From Marinagarivorans cellulosilyticus (GTDB lineage Bacteria; Pseudomonadota; Gammaproteobacteria; Pseudomonadales; Cellvibrionaceae): DNA of 64,000 bases. A program made the translations under genes and the position numbers. The notes beneath the pieces were generated by a model that was not told the origin of the DNA, searched no databases, and saw only the letters and a list, made by a program, of their open reading frames with translations. Location of the stretch: contig NZ_AP023086.1 of the NCBI RefSeq assembly GCF_021655555.1, positions 2,758,685 to 2,822,684 on the forward strand, read 5' to 3'. Shown piece after piece: positions 23,151 through 31,350 of the stretch (position 1 is its first letter; every line of letters starts with the position of its first letter).

Positions 23151-24440
23151 ATGCATAAACACTTTAGATATAATGCGCAATGGTGGGATATCGCTAGCCA
23201 CTGGCGCAGCTTGTTTGTCGTCTACCCGGATACCGCTGTTTTGGATGGTTGGCGCGGCCTTTCTATGTTGCTGGTTTTTATTTTCCATCTCTTCTTTACG
23301 GTGCAAGAATTTGTAACGCCTGAGGGGTTTCAGTTTTTTTACCACGCTACGCATTGGGCGTTGCTGTGGGTTTGGGCTGGCGATCGTGGTGTGGACATTT
23401 TTTTTGTTCTGAGCGGGTTTTTGATTGGGGCTAGCTTACTTAAACAGTGGCGGTTGACCGGTGAGGTTGCGGTTCGGTCTTTTTGGTATCGACGAATATT
23501 GCGATTGGCGCCTGTGTACTACTTAATACTGTTACTGTACTGGCTTGCTAGCGGCCCTAATGCTGACAACATTTGGGCTAATTTTTTATACATCAATAAT
23601 TATCTTAGCTACGAGCAAGGCGCTATGCTGTGGTCTTGGTCTTTAGCAATAGAGATGCAGTTTTATCTTTTGCTGCCATTATTGCTCGCCGCTGGCTTCT
23701 TTCGGCTTCGGCCATCTACGCGCTGGTTGCTGATGTCTATTGTGTTGTTGCTGGCGGTCGCTTTTAGGGCGCATATATTGTATGCGGATGAGCGTTTGGT
23801 TTCTGCAGAGCCTTGGCAGTTCTTGCTGGATAAGCCCACGTTTAAGCACTTTTTCACTGTTTTTTACGATAACTTCGAAACGCGTTTTGGCAGTTTGTTA
23901 ATCGGGTTTATGGCTGCCTATGTGCTTGCTTTTCACAATGAAGCTTCGCGTTTATTTTGGGCTCGCTGGTATGGCGTGTTATGCGTGTTGGTGGCGTTGA
24001 TGCTTGTATTGATGCTCACTGTCTTGCCTGGCGTGGTTTATCGCGTGACAGGTGATGATACGAATGCAGCTTTTGGCGGCCAATGGCAACTGATCTATTT
24101 GATTGGCCATCGCTACGTTTATAGCGCAGCTATTGCAGTGTTAATGCTGTATAGCCTGCAAGCAGGGGGCATTGCCCGTGTGCTGCAGGTATTTTTGGCA
24201 TGTCGTTTGTGGGTGCCGCTAGCGCGCTTGTCGTACAGTATTTACCTGATACATATTATGGTTATCTTTGCTGTTTATAAGCTGACGCTACCCGTTCAGA
24301 GCTATGGGTATATTGACTATGAAGATTTTTCAGGTTTTAGGTTTGTGTGGCTGGCATTACTGAGTGGCGGGATAACTCTTGTGGTCGCTTTATGTTTGTA
24401 TCTCTTTATCGAGCGCCCTTTTATGCAGCTCAGGCGATAG
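23151..24440 (+). CDS. Membrane acyltransferase (OafA/acyltransferase_3 family)
   Basis: A 429-residue integral membrane protein with about ten hydrophobic segments that likely acetylates or acylates a surface sugar. The family's catalytic His is in LLVFIFHLFF near residue 48, following the typical LDGWRGLSM start motif; GVDIFFVLSGFLIG near 85 and RRILRLAPVYY near 115 are also standard. Targets could be the exopolysaccharide started by the sugar transferase at 15-16.5 kb, but the distance and opposite strand make this only a possibility. A weak GATAGCGGG lies well upstream of the ATG; no better start is present. Confidence 0.88.
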   Translation: MHKHFRYNAQWWDIASHWRSLFVVYPDTAVLDGWRGLSMLLVFIFHLFFTVQEFVTPEGFQFFYHATHWALLWVWAGDRGVDIFFVLSGFLIGASLLKQWRLTGEVAVRSFWYRRILRLAPVYYLILLLYWLASGPNADNIWANFLYINNYLSYEQGAMLWSWSLAIEMQFYLLLPLLLAAGFFRLRPSTRWLLMSIVLLLAVAFRAHILYADERLVSAEPWQFLLDKPTFKHFFTVFYDNFETRFGSLLIGFMAAYVLAFHNEASRLFWARWYGVLCVLVALMLVLMLTVLPGVVYRVTGDDTNAAFGGQWQLIYLIGHRYVYSAAIAVLMLYSLQAGGIARVLQVFLACRLWVPLARLSYSIYLIHIMVIFAVYKLTLPVQSYGYIDYEDFSGFRFVWLALLSGGITLVVALCLYLFIERPFMQLRR

Positions 24441-24491
24441 GGGCGGTTCTGTTGTTTGGGGTGGGTATTTTTTTGAATAGGTTTTGTGTAG

Positions 24492-24722
24492 ATGCTAGAA
24501 AATAAGCACTTGATAGCAATGGCAAATCAGACCATGCCTTATGGTAAGTATGCAGGTCGAGTTCTCATTGATATTCCAGAGGATTATCTGTTGTGGATGG
24601 CGGGCAAGGGGTTTCCCGAAGGCCAGCTAGGGCAATTGCTTGCCCTAGTGTTAGAGGTAAAAACGCATGGCCAAGAGCATGTACTTAACCCTTTGCGGGG
24701 CATGCGCTTGGGTAGCGAGTAG
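24492..24722 (+). CDS. DUF3820 family protein
   Basis: A 76-residue protein of the DUF3820 family. The conserved MPYGKYAGRVLIDIPEDYL (residues 15-33) and GFPEGQLGQLLALVLEVKTH pattern is clear. Family members are small soluble proteins of unknown mechanism, some annotated in pseudomonads as quorum-sensing-regulated factors. It follows the acyltransferase after 51 bases, so the two may share a transcript, and it faces the OmpA-family gene, whose stop is only 7 bases away. No terminator hairpin is seen between them. Confidence 0.85.
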   Translation: MLENKHLIAMANQTMPYGKYAGRVLIDIPEDYLLWMAGKGFPEGQLGQLLALVLEVKTHGQEHVLNPLRGMRLGSE

Positions 24723-24729
24723 GTAAGCC

Positions 24730-26148
24730 TTAAAGAGGCGGGCGCAAGACCAAGTCTATTCGCCGGTTGCGGGCACGGCCTTCTTTTGTTTCGTTGTTGG
24801 CGATAGGGCGGGTTTCACCATAGCCTATAGCATCTATTTGTGTGCTGGAGTCGATATTGGTTCGTAAATACTCCTTTACTGATTCGGCACGGGCAAATGA
24901 TAAATTCAGGTTTGCACTGTCGCCACCAAAGGCGTCGGTATGCCCTTCAATAAGCAAGCTGTAGCCAGGGTAAAGCGCCGCAGCTTGTTTAAGCTTTTGA
25001 AGTAAGGCGAAGTTGTTGGAGTTAATGTGTGAGCTACCTGGATTAAAGGTGAGGCCAACAGCTCTGATTAAGATATTGCGTCCTTCTGTCATCACTACAG
25101 CTTCGTTGCGCTTAAATAGCTCGCTCACTTGGCGCAAGCTTTCTTTTTGAGCTTCTTGCTCTGCAATTCGCTGAGACTGAATGCCCATGCGCTTTTCTAG
25201 CGTAGAAATATCGCTTTCAAGTTGCGACAGCTCTTTTTTGCGCTCGCCTAGTTCGTATGCATCGGCGCGTAGGCTTTCAATGTTTTGCACTAGCGATGTC
25301 GCAACAACATCAAAGCCTTGGTCAAAGCTTGCAACCATATCGAGCGCTGTGGCGATATTAATAAGAGGTTTTTCAATATCCAGTAAAAACTCTTCGGTTG
25401 TGAGCTTTCCGCGGTCTAGTTGCTTAACCATTTCGGCTAAGTAAAGCGAATGCTTTGCCTCGTATCGAGCTTGTTTGGCGAGCGAGCGCGGGTAGTCAAC
25501 GTCATAGCGGTTTTCGGCAAGTTCTTTCTCTGCATCGGCCAGTAGTGTTTCCGCATTTAATAGGGTTTTGGGGGCGTGGCGATCTACTTTCTCTTTGCGT
25601 GCTTGTTTGATGAGCTTTCTTGCTTCATCAAGGTAGCTGCTTTGAATGGCGGAAAGTTCGGCTGCACGATATTGCTTCTCGGCGTCAGTGGCTTTGCTTT
25701 TGGCGCGCTTTAAATTGCCGTCTTCAAGCTTTGTTGCGGCATACAGTAAAGACTCTTCGCCATCCTGCCATAAATCGCCCGCTAAGCGCTGAGAGTCGAC
25801 ACCTTTGGCATCGTTGCGTGCTTTTAATGTGGCAGCAAAGGTTAGTCTGGCCAACTCTGCATTTTTAGCCGCAAGCTTAAGGGCGTCGGTTGCGCGGGTT
25901 AACTCTTTGGTGATCCTCTCTTTTTGTTTTTGTTTCGCGTACAGCACTTCGGCCTTTTGGTAATGTTCGGAGCCTAAAGCGTAACCTTTGGGGGCTAGAA
26001 TATTCGCTTGTGCAGCATTGGCGGCATTCAGGGCCTGAGAGGCTTCTTTAAAAAGCGCTGTTTTGTTGGTGTCAGCAAATGCGCTTGGGTTAAAGCTTGA
26101 AAAAAGGCAAAGGCACAAGCTAAAAAGTGAGGTTTGGATAGATCGCAT
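24730..26148 (-). CDS. OmpA-family protein with long coiled coil
   Basis: A secreted 472-residue envelope protein. Residues 1-26 are a signal peptide (ends SAFA). Residues 35-340 are almost entirely helical, with DUF4398-like repeats rich in Ala, Lys and Glu. The C-terminal 110 residues form an OmpA peptidoglycan-binding domain (LLIEGHTDAFGGDSANLNLS, RAESVKEYL, GRARNRRIDLVL). It probably ties the outer membrane or a periplasmic partner to the cell wall. GAGGA lies 6 bases before the ATG. The upstream 800 bases carry no large gene, so its control region may be long. No beta-barrel is present, so it is not OmpA itself. Confidence 0.85.
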   Translation of the reverse strand: MRSIQTSLFSLCLCLFSSFNPSAFADTNKTALFKEASQALNAANAAQANILAPKGYALGSEHYQKAEVLYAKQKQKERITKELTRATDALKLAAKNAELARLTFAATLKARNDAKGVDSQRLAGDLWQDGEESLLYAATKLEDGNLKRAKSKATDAEKQYRAAELSAIQSSYLDEARKLIKQARKEKVDRHAPKTLLNAETLLADAEKELAENRYDVDYPRSLAKQARYEAKHSLYLAEMVKQLDRGKLTTEEFLLDIEKPLINIATALDMVASFDQGFDVVATSLVQNIESLRADAYELGERKKELSQLESDISTLEKRMGIQSQRIAEQEAQKESLRQVSELFKRNEAVVMTEGRNILIRAVGLTFNPGSSHINSNNFALLQKLKQAAALYPGYSLLIEGHTDAFGGDSANLNLSFARAESVKEYLRTNIDSSTQIDAIGYGETRPIANNETKEGRARNRRIDLVLRPPL

Positions 26149-26334
26149 TATGATCCTCTTATTGTTGTGGGCGATGTAAGCGGGAGTTGTGAATTCTGCG
26201 CGAAGCGAAACTCTACAGTAAACATGGTTTGCTCACAAATGAAGATTGTTTCACGGAGTATGCGTTTAACGGGGGTGTTCAATTTGATTGAATCAGAGTT
26301 TATTGAATAAAAAACGGCTGAAACCTAAGGTGAA

Positions 26335-26363
26335 GACTATTGACAGAGATTAAGTCAATAGTC
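26335..26363. repeat. Perfect 10-base inverted repeat
   Basis: GACTATTGAC and GTCAATAGTC flank a 9-base loop. It lies about 190 bases upstream of the OmpA-family start; operator or RNA stem are both possible. Confidence 0.7.
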
Positions 26364-26650
26364 TGAATTACGATAAGGCAGTTTTTTGTCACCCAGAAGG
26401 ACTTAGCAAAACGCCCTTGATGACAATTTGATGACATTAATGTGGCTGCTTTCCACAAAAGCTGTGGATAACATAGTGGATAGTGTCTATTTATAAGCGT
26501 GAAACCCCCGTATTCTCTGCCTAAGCAGCACATTGGTTAAAAAGTAACCTCTTTTAAAAAGTTATTTAATATCAATGTCTTACGTTTTTACGAATGGAAT
26601 TTCAAAGAAATTTAAGTAATTCTATTGACAGAAGCCTTGGTCTTGCTTTT

Positions 26651-26679
26651 GTGCTTTTTTTATGTGCATAAAAAAGCAC
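26651..26679. repeat. AT-rich hairpin
   Basis: GTGCTTTTTTTATG pairs with CATAAAAAAGCAC around two bases, with one bulged T. It is not next to the end of any recognised gene. Confidence 0.6.
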
Positions 26680-26954
26680 TGCTTTGGTGCTCTGTAGTTT
26701 GTGCAGACATAAAACTGTCATTTTAATAGAGTCACAAAATTGACACTTAGTCGAATTAGCTATATCTGGGGTGCTATGGCGACTGCTTATTGCTCTAAAG
26801 AATGGGACGGCTCATATTATTAAACTTAAGTATTAGGGTTAATCTGTGAAAAAGTTGCGGTGTCATACAGCTATTTGTAATTTCTTATTGTTAATAAAAC
26901 AATAAGTGGGTATAACGACAGCCATCATTTAGAAGTGGGTTGGTAGGGCTTTAT

Positions 26955-27101
26955 ATGCGTCTTGATACATTGACTGTTGCTGTTGCGATATTTGTATTGG
27001 GCTTACTGTTAAGTAGCCTTAGTTTGTCAGATGTTTTTGGCAGTCAGCAGCCTGAAGCACCAGCTCCACATCAGCAAGGCTTCGCTATAGAATCAGACTA
27101 A
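26955..27101 (+). CDS. Small single-span membrane protein
   Basis: A 48-residue open frame with an AGGG 6 bases before the ATG. Residues 5-24 (TLTVAVAIFVLGLLLSSLSL) form one hydrophobic segment; the rest is polar and Pro/Gln-rich with an acidic end. Its stop overlaps the 3' end of the convergent fau gene by 4 bases. The good ribosome site and clean membrane profile suggest it is real, but I do not recognise the family and there is no neighbour in the same direction. Confidence 0.5.
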   Translation: MRLDTLTVAVAIFVLGLLLSSLSLSDVFGSQQPEAPAPHQQGFAIESD

Positions 27102-27661
27102 TGCGGTGTTGTTACGCGCTTATCTGTAAAAATACCGTCGAGTTTAATATCCCACCAGTACGTCACTATTCCTGCCTGTCTTTGTAATTCGTGCGCGACT
27201 CCCCAAATTACTTTCTTTCTCCGTTTTTTTAATTGCCCAAGTGTTCGGTCGTAATAGCCGCCGCCCATGCCAAGCCTATTGCCTTTATTGTCGAAGGCGA
27301 CAAGAGGGCAGAGAATTAAGTCGAGTTGTGATGCACGGATTTCTTCAGAGAGGGAAGGTTCTTGGAGGCCGAATCGGTTTTTGATTAATTTTGTTGTTTT
27401 TTTATATTCCAGAAACTTCAGCTTTGGTCCATGCAATACCGGAAGGTAGCAACGTTTTCCTTGTTTGATGGCAAGTCTAATGAGTGGCTGAAGATTGATC
27501 TCGCCCTTGCTGGCAAGGTAAAGGCTTAGCGTGTGGCTTTTGCGGAACGCGGGATGACGGCCAACTCTTAACGCTAGCTGCATAGCTGCCCGTTGTTGCT
27601 GAGCCTTGCTCAAAGCATTGCGAGCTTTTTTGACAGTGTGTCGAATGGTGGTGTTAGGCAT
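27098..27661 (-). CDS. fau: 5-formyltetrahydrofolate cyclo-ligase
   Basis: The enzyme uses ATP to convert 5-formyl-THF to 5,10-methenyl-THF, returning stored folate to one-carbon metabolism. The family's nucleotide site is clear as GNRLGMGGGYYDRTL near residues 125-139, and KGEINLQPLI near 52 belongs to the substrate pocket. Length (187 residues) is usual. In E. coli the equivalent gene ygfA is co-transcribed with 6S RNA, and here too a 6S RNA lies directly upstream on the same strand, so the same read-through arrangement is likely. Confidence 0.93.
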   Translation of the reverse strand: MPNTTIRHTVKKARNALSKAQQQRAAMQLALRVGRHPAFRKSHTLSLYLASKGEINLQPLIRLAIKQGKRCYLPVLHGPKLKFLEYKKTTKLIKNRFGLQEPSLSEEIRASQLDLILCPLVAFDNKGNRLGMGGGYYDRTLGQLKKRRKKVIWGVAHELQRQAGIVTYWWDIKLDGIFTDKRVTTPH

Positions 27662-27682
27662 TTAAGGTAGGGCTGTTGAGAA

Positions 27683-27846
27683 AATCTGAGAGCAACTGAA
27701 AGTTCTTGCCTTGAACCCGATGGTTCAAGTGGGAGAACACTGATACACATTAGGCTTTCCGTCAAGCGGACGTGCACACAATGTAAGCTAGCGAGCTCCT
27801 TGTCTACGTTTATCGGCTCAGGGAATTACTCCCAGCTACCCTCAGA
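27683..27846 (-). ncRNA. ssrS: 6S RNA
   Basis: 6S RNA binds the sigma-70 RNA polymerase and blocks promoters in stationary phase. On the minus strand the 5' part reads CCCTGAGCCGATA, as in E. coli 6S, and the 3' part has the inverted repeat CTTGAACC...GGGTTCAAGG, also a hallmark of gammaproteobacterial 6S. CTGAG near the 5' end pairs with CTCAG near the 3' end to close the rod. A TATAAT box at 27852-27857 lies just upstream. It precedes fau, as in E. coli. Ends are estimated to about 5 bases. The usual zapA neighbour is absent. Confidence 0.9.
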
Positions 27847-27851
27847 ACTCA

Positions 27852-27857
27852 ATTATA
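27852..27857 (-). promoter_or_regulatory. -10 box of the 6S RNA promoter
   Basis: TATAAT on the minus strand, about 6-7 bases before the estimated 6S RNA start. The -35 region (CTTTCG at 27875-27880) is weak. Confidence 0.6.
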
Positions 27858-27936
27858 ACATGTACTCGGGAGCTCGAAAGATTTTTATCTTGTAGCAGTT
27901 GTTTGTGTGGCTGTGAGCAGCTTGGTAAATGCGTAT

Positions 27937-27970
27937 AAAAAAAGACCCGGCGATCGGGGGGAACGCCGGG
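27937..27970 (-). terminator. Leftward terminator downstream of the gene at 28228-28560
   Basis: CCCGGCG (27946-27952) pairs with CGCCGGG (27964-27970); on the minus strand the hairpin is followed by TCTTTTTTT. It would end transcripts coming from 28228-28560, leaving a 3' tail of about 250 bases, or end an unrecognised small RNA lying between 27985 and 28227. Confidence 0.8.
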
Positions 27971-28227
27971 CCAGGACCATTAGGAGTGAAACATTAAGGA
28001 AAAATCCTCAATCGAGCGCTCAACAAACTACGCACATTGTTAATTGCTCTGCCAGCGTACAACACACTTGGGGGAATGCGTAACGCCGGTATTACTTAGT
28101 ATTGTTCACAGGGGGAAAAGTTCCAGTCTGTTTTTGGCGTTTATTAAATCTATTTGTGTTTAAAGTATTATCTATCCATGGCATCTGTTATATCGACGTT
28201 TGACGGCTCTATTTTTATAACTATTGG
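27971..28227. other. Non-coding stretch between terminator and hypothetical gene
   Basis: About 257 bases with no open frame. It lies between a strong leftward terminator and the stop codon at 28228, so it is either a long 3' untranslated region or a small RNA. No family was recognised. Confidence 0.35.
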
Positions 28228-28560
28228 TTAGGTCTCGCGAGTCAATAAGTTCGATACTAAAGGGAGTTGGTTTCGTAGTTGATCTGCAGTGCTTGTGCGC
28301 AAAGCCCATTGGTCTAGTTGTGAGTGCATGCTGCGAAGCTTTGCTTGAATATTGCGCGCCCCGGTGGATATCGCTTCGTAGGTGAGGTAATGGTCTTCTA
28401 CGCTGAGTTTTGCTAGTTCTCGTAGTTCTAAGTGAAAAATACTAATGATGTCGTATAGCGTATCTTTTCGCTCGGTGTCGGAGCTTTCCCAGTAGGCGTT
28501 ATCTAAAGTAGTTAAAAACTCTTCTAGTAAGTGGGTGACTTCGGCTATCGAGGTTTGCAT
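28228..28560 (-). CDS. Hypothetical helical protein, 110 residues
   Basis: An all-helical soluble protein with an acidic first half (TLDNAYWESSDTERKDTLYDI) and a basic/Gln-rich second half. No signal peptide, membrane segment or catalytic motif is visible and I do not recognise the family. ATG 28560 has AGGA 9 bases upstream and is preferred over upstream frames that run into the glycerate kinase gene. It follows that gene by about 130 bases in the same direction, after a GC-rich hairpin, and ends before a long untranslated stretch with a strong terminator. The regular helix spacing suggests a small dimeric or adaptor protein. Confidence 0.65.
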   Translation of the reverse strand: MQTSIAEVTHLLEEFLTTLDNAYWESSDTERKDTLYDIISIFHLELRELAKLSVEDHYLTYEAISTGARNIQAKLRSMHSQLDQWALRTSTADQLRNQLPLVSNLLTRET

Positions 28561-28660
28561 GGCTTTTTTCCTCACGTAAATTCTGTAGGTGTGTACGAAC
28601 TTACTTGAGTATAGACCGCGTATCGGTAGCAAGAGTTTATGTCTGGCTTTTATGGAGGAG

Positions 28661-28677
28661 GGCCGGCATACGCCGGC
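28661..28677. repeat. GC-rich hairpin after the glycerate kinase gene
   Basis: GCCGGC-ATAC-GCCGGC lies 14 bases past the stop of the leftward kinase gene. No T-run follows on either strand; it may stabilise the mRNA end. Confidence 0.5.
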
Positions 28678-28690
28678 TTGGGAGTAGAGC

Positions 28691-29956
28691 CTAAGGTAAA
28701 ACGAGTATTGCGCGAAAATCGTTAACATTGGTGCGCGTAGGGGTTGTGATGATTAGCCGGTTAAGGTGTTTAAAAAACGTGTAACCATCATTGTTGGCTA
28801 AATAATCTTTGCTATCTAGGCCTTGCTCTTTAGCTTCGCGGTAGGTCTCTGGGCTGAAGCTAGCGCCGGCGTTATCTTCGGTGCCGTCTATGCCATCGGT
28901 ATCGCACGCTAGTGCGTAGATGTTGGGGTGCCCTTTGAGGTCGTTAAAGAGTGATAATAAAAACTCGGCATTTCGGCCGCCTCTGCCGTTGCCTTTGACG
29001 GTTACGGTGGTTTCACCGCCCGATAAAATCACACACGGCTTGGGGATGGGTTGGTTATGCTTTGCGGTGAAGCGTGCGATACCCGCAAACACTTTGGCGA
29101 CTTCGCTTGCTTCGCCTTCTATCGTATCGCCTAAAACCAAGGGTTCGATGCCATGTTCACGCGCAAGCGTTGCTGCTGCGTTAAGGGCATCAACGGGGGT
29201 GGCTATAAGTTGATAGTGAAGGTTTTCTCCAAGCATTTCTTGGCTGGGTGTTTCGCTGTCGGCAGTATCTAGCCATTGTTGAATATTTGGGGGAGTTTCT
29301 ATGTTGTATTGCTTGAGAATAGCGCTGGCTTGAATGCGAGTGCTAGGGTCAGCTACGGTAGGGCCAGAGGCTATAACGTCGGGGCTATCATCGGGGACAT
29401 CAGAAATCGCGTAGGTAATGACTTTTTTGTTACCGCAGCGCGCCGCTAACCTGCCCCCCTTTATTGCAGACAGGTGCTTTCTCACGCAGTTAATTTCGTC
29501 AATGCTTGCACCGCTGCGGAGCAAAGCTTTATTAATTGCTTGCTTTTGCTGCAGGCTAATACCCAGGGCGGGTAAGCTTAATAATGACGAGCCTCCTCCA
29601 GATAATAAGCAGAATATTTGTTCGTCGTCGGCTGCGGAATCAATAAGCGCCAAGGTTTGCTCTGCCGCTAATGTGCCTTGCTCGTCGGGAACGGGGTGTG
29701 CAGCTTCAATCACTTTAATGTCTTTGCATGTCGCGCCGTGCTGGTAACGCGTAACGACAAGGCCTCGAACGGGGCCTTGCCATTGCTCTTCAAAAACTTG
29801 AGCCATGGCGGCTGCCCCTTTGCCGGCGCCAATAACCACTGCTTTGCCGGTGCGATCAGCTGGTAGATATTGGGGGAGGGTTTGGCTTGGGTGGCTGGCG
29901 GCTACAGCGGCTTCGAATAAGGTGAGTAAAAAATCGTTAGCGGAGGATGGCGTCAT
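28691..29956 (-). CDS. Glycerate 2-kinase, MOFRL family
   Basis: A 421-residue class II glycerate kinase (GckA/TtuD family) that likely phosphorylates D-glycerate to 2-phosphoglycerate in the cytoplasm. The N-terminal DUF4147 domain shows VVIGAGKGAAAMAQVFE near residue 40, CLLSGGGSSLLSLPALGISL near 116 and KHLSAIKGGRLA near 160. The C-terminal MOFRL domain shows GGRNAEFLL and ALACDTDGIDGTEDNAGA. AAGGAA lies 6 bases before the ATG. Some members were first called hydroxypyruvate reductase (TtuD), but the sequence type fits the kinase. Neighbours do not add pathway information. Confidence 0.9.
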   Translation of the reverse strand: MTPSSANDFLLTLFEAAVAASHPSQTLPQYLPADRTGKAVVIGAGKGAAAMAQVFEEQWQGPVRGLVVTRYQHGATCKDIKVIEAAHPVPDEQGTLAAEQTLALIDSAADDEQIFCLLSGGGSSLLSLPALGISLQQKQAINKALLRSGASIDEINCVRKHLSAIKGGRLAARCGNKKVITYAISDVPDDSPDVIASGPTVADPSTRIQASAILKQYNIETPPNIQQWLDTADSETPSQEMLGENLHYQLIATPVDALNAAATLAREHGIEPLVLGDTIEGEASEVAKVFAGIARFTAKHNQPIPKPCVILSGGETTVTVKGNGRGGRNAEFLLSLFNDLKGHPNIYALACDTDGIDGTEDNAGASFSPETYREAKEQGLDSKDYLANNDGYTFFKHLNRLIITTPTRTNVNDFRAILVLP

Positions 29957-30021
29957 GATGATTCCTTCTCTTTGATAGGCTTTGTTCTGAATGCGAATTC
30001 AGTGCCATTCGGCTGCGCAGT

Positions 30022-30789
30022 TTAGTGAGCCCTTTTTGTGAATGAGGGTTTTTCATTCAATATGTTCTGCCATAGAGTGTTCCAAGTGCCCCAACGGTGT
30101 TTCCCATGTGTGATGTGTACGTTGCTTGCGGGTAAGCATTGGGCGAGTAGCTTATGCGCTTTTATGAATTTATCTTCCGAGCCTGTTGCCAAAATAAGAT
30201 TAAGATTTTTGGCTTCACAGCTTTTTTGAATTAATGGAATCCATAAAGAGAGTGCAATCTCATCATTGCCTTGATAATTTCGCGCCCATTGTTGCAGTGA
30301 GGGTGCTTGAGATATATCTGCAATCAGCTTTTTATCCCCAAGGTAGGGGGCAATAGCGATGATACCTGCGATGTCTTGGGGGTGTTCCATTGTATAAAGT
30401 AGGCTGCCGAATCCGCCAAGGCTGGTGCCTGTTAGCCAAATACTGTTATAGCCCTGTTGTTGGGCGGGTTTGATGATGTCTTCCTTCAGGCGCGTCGTTA
30501 CTGTGCGTTCTTTGTAGTATCCGAAGTGCGCTTCGGCAGTAATGATCTCCATATTGGGATGCTGTGCTTGAAGCTCTGCAATAAAGCCTTTATCGGCAAA
30601 TGCACTGGCGCGGTTGCCAATTCCAGGCAGCATGATCATTAGTGCTTTGCTTTTGGGTGTTGTGGCGCTTATTGCGGGGTAGGTTTGTGTTGATATAGGG
30701 GTTGTTGCTTTCGGTATAAATAAGTTGCAGCCGCTATAGAGGCTGGCGAGTAGAAAGGTCGCAGTAATACGGACGGGAAGATGCATCAT
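30022..30789 (-). CDS. Lipoprotein alpha/beta-hydrolase
   Basis: A 255-residue envelope hydrolase of unknown substrate. A signal peptide ends in LASLYSGC near residue 20, a lipobox. The hydrolase fold is shown by the oxyanion region MIMLPGIGNRASAF, the nucleophile Ser in LTGTSLGGFGS near residue 120, an acid in ILATGSEDKF and the His in HGKHRWGTW. Starting at Met-Met-His-Leu (30789) puts the signal peptide at the N-terminus; frames that start upstream would hide it behind a charged tail. The gene stands alone, leftward, about 65 bases before the glycerate kinase start. Confidence 0.75.
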   Translation of the reverse strand: MMHLPVRITATFLLASLYSGCNLFIPKATTPISTQTYPAISATTPKSKALMIMLPGIGNRASAFADKGFIAELQAQHPNMEIITAEAHFGYYKERTVTTRLKEDIIKPAQQQGYNSIWLTGTSLGGFGSLLYTMEHPQDIAGIIAIAPYLGDKKLIADISQAPSLQQWARNYQGNDEIALSLWIPLIQKSCEAKNLNLILATGSEDKFIKAHKLLAQCLPASNVHITHGKHRWGTWNTLWQNILNEKPSFTKRAH

Positions 30790-31213
30790 TCTATGTGTTC
30801 TCTTGAGAATAAAAATTAGGGTGTGTTGCTGGCGGTGCTCCAAATTGGTTCTTCGATATTGCAGTTGCATGTTTTTTGTTCTTAATTTATCCGCTGCAGG
30901 CTCTTTTTGTTGACTTTAAATGGTGCGTTTTGATGTTTTTCTTACGCTTCACGCTTAGTTAATAATGCTGAATGGGTACTTAAGCGAAGCTTGGTTAAGC
31001 TTTTGGGGCAAAGTGTGACATTTCTGTGCTTGGCGCATAAATTTGTTTGTCTGTGGTGCGTAGCTGGTGTTTCGCGAGAGATATAGTCGTTTGTTGAGTA
31101 CTCTAAAAAGCTATTGAGCGCATGCGGCTTTTGACGTAATCAAGCCTGAATATCAGGCTTTCAGTAGCGTTTATGTTTTTCTTGTCGAGGCAAAAAAGCT
31201 CTTCTTTTTGTGT

Positions 31214-31229
31214 TGGCCTTCATCTTGCT
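31214..31229 (+). promoter_or_regulatory. Sigma-54-like promoter of the siroheme reductase gene
   Basis: TGGCCTTCATCTTGCT matches the -24 TGGC and -12 TTGCW elements with exact spacing. Transcription would start near 31240, leaving a leader of about 110 bases. Sigma-54 control is typical of nitrogen-assimilation genes. Confidence 0.6.
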
Positions 31230-31272
31230 AGGATGGGGTATCGCACCGTTAACTACGTGCAAACACATAATG

Positions 31273-31321
31273 CCGCCATTGGACGAATGGTGGGGTTAAA
31301 AGCTTCGTAGGAGCACTCCTA
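31273..31321 (+). promoter_or_regulatory. Leader hairpin and palindrome before the reductase gene
   Basis: CCGCCATT pairs with AATGGTGG (31273-31293, one mismatch, 5-base loop), and TAGGAGCACTCCTA (31308-31321) is a perfect palindrome 30 bases before the ATG. Both lie in the predicted 5' leader and could affect translation or antitermination; this is inference. Confidence 0.4.
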
Positions 31322-31350
31322 AAAAGCATATCAACTCGATAGTGGTAATC

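Larger units (their letters stand above)
26149..26954. other. Long AT-rich non-coding region with several inverted repeats
   Basis: About 800 bases without a supported gene; open frames here have no coding character. It holds a perfect 10-base inverted repeat (26335-26363), a long T/A-rich hairpin (26651-26679), one exact DnaA-box-like TGTGGATAA (26463-26471), and several TTGACA-like hexamers, one at 26741 followed by TATATC. It contains the promoters of the leftward OmpA-family gene and the rightward small gene at 26955. A small RNA could be hidden here. Confidence 0.45.
30790..31350. other. Non-coding region upstream of the siroheme reductase gene
   Basis: About 560 bases between divergent genes. 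It holds a hairpin AAGCCTGA-ATA-TCAGGCTT (31142-31160), a sigma-54-like promoter (31214-31229), a leader hairpin (31273-31293) and a 14-base palindrome (31308-31321). I found no small gene, and no clear NtrC site was recognised upstream of the promoter. Confidence 0.5.

Noticed and set aside
26463..26471. Exact DnaA-box-like TGTGGATAA, possible replication origin
   Set aside because: Only one exact box, and no dnaA, dnaN, rpmH or gidA neighbours. A single 9-mer is not enough for an origin.
26300..26533. 77-codon open frame on the minus strand
   Set aside because: Composition is not protein-like, there is no ribosome site, and it runs through the inverted repeat and the AT-rich region.
28661..28677. 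REP-type repeat
   Set aside because: Only one copy was noticed and it is too short to define a repeat family.
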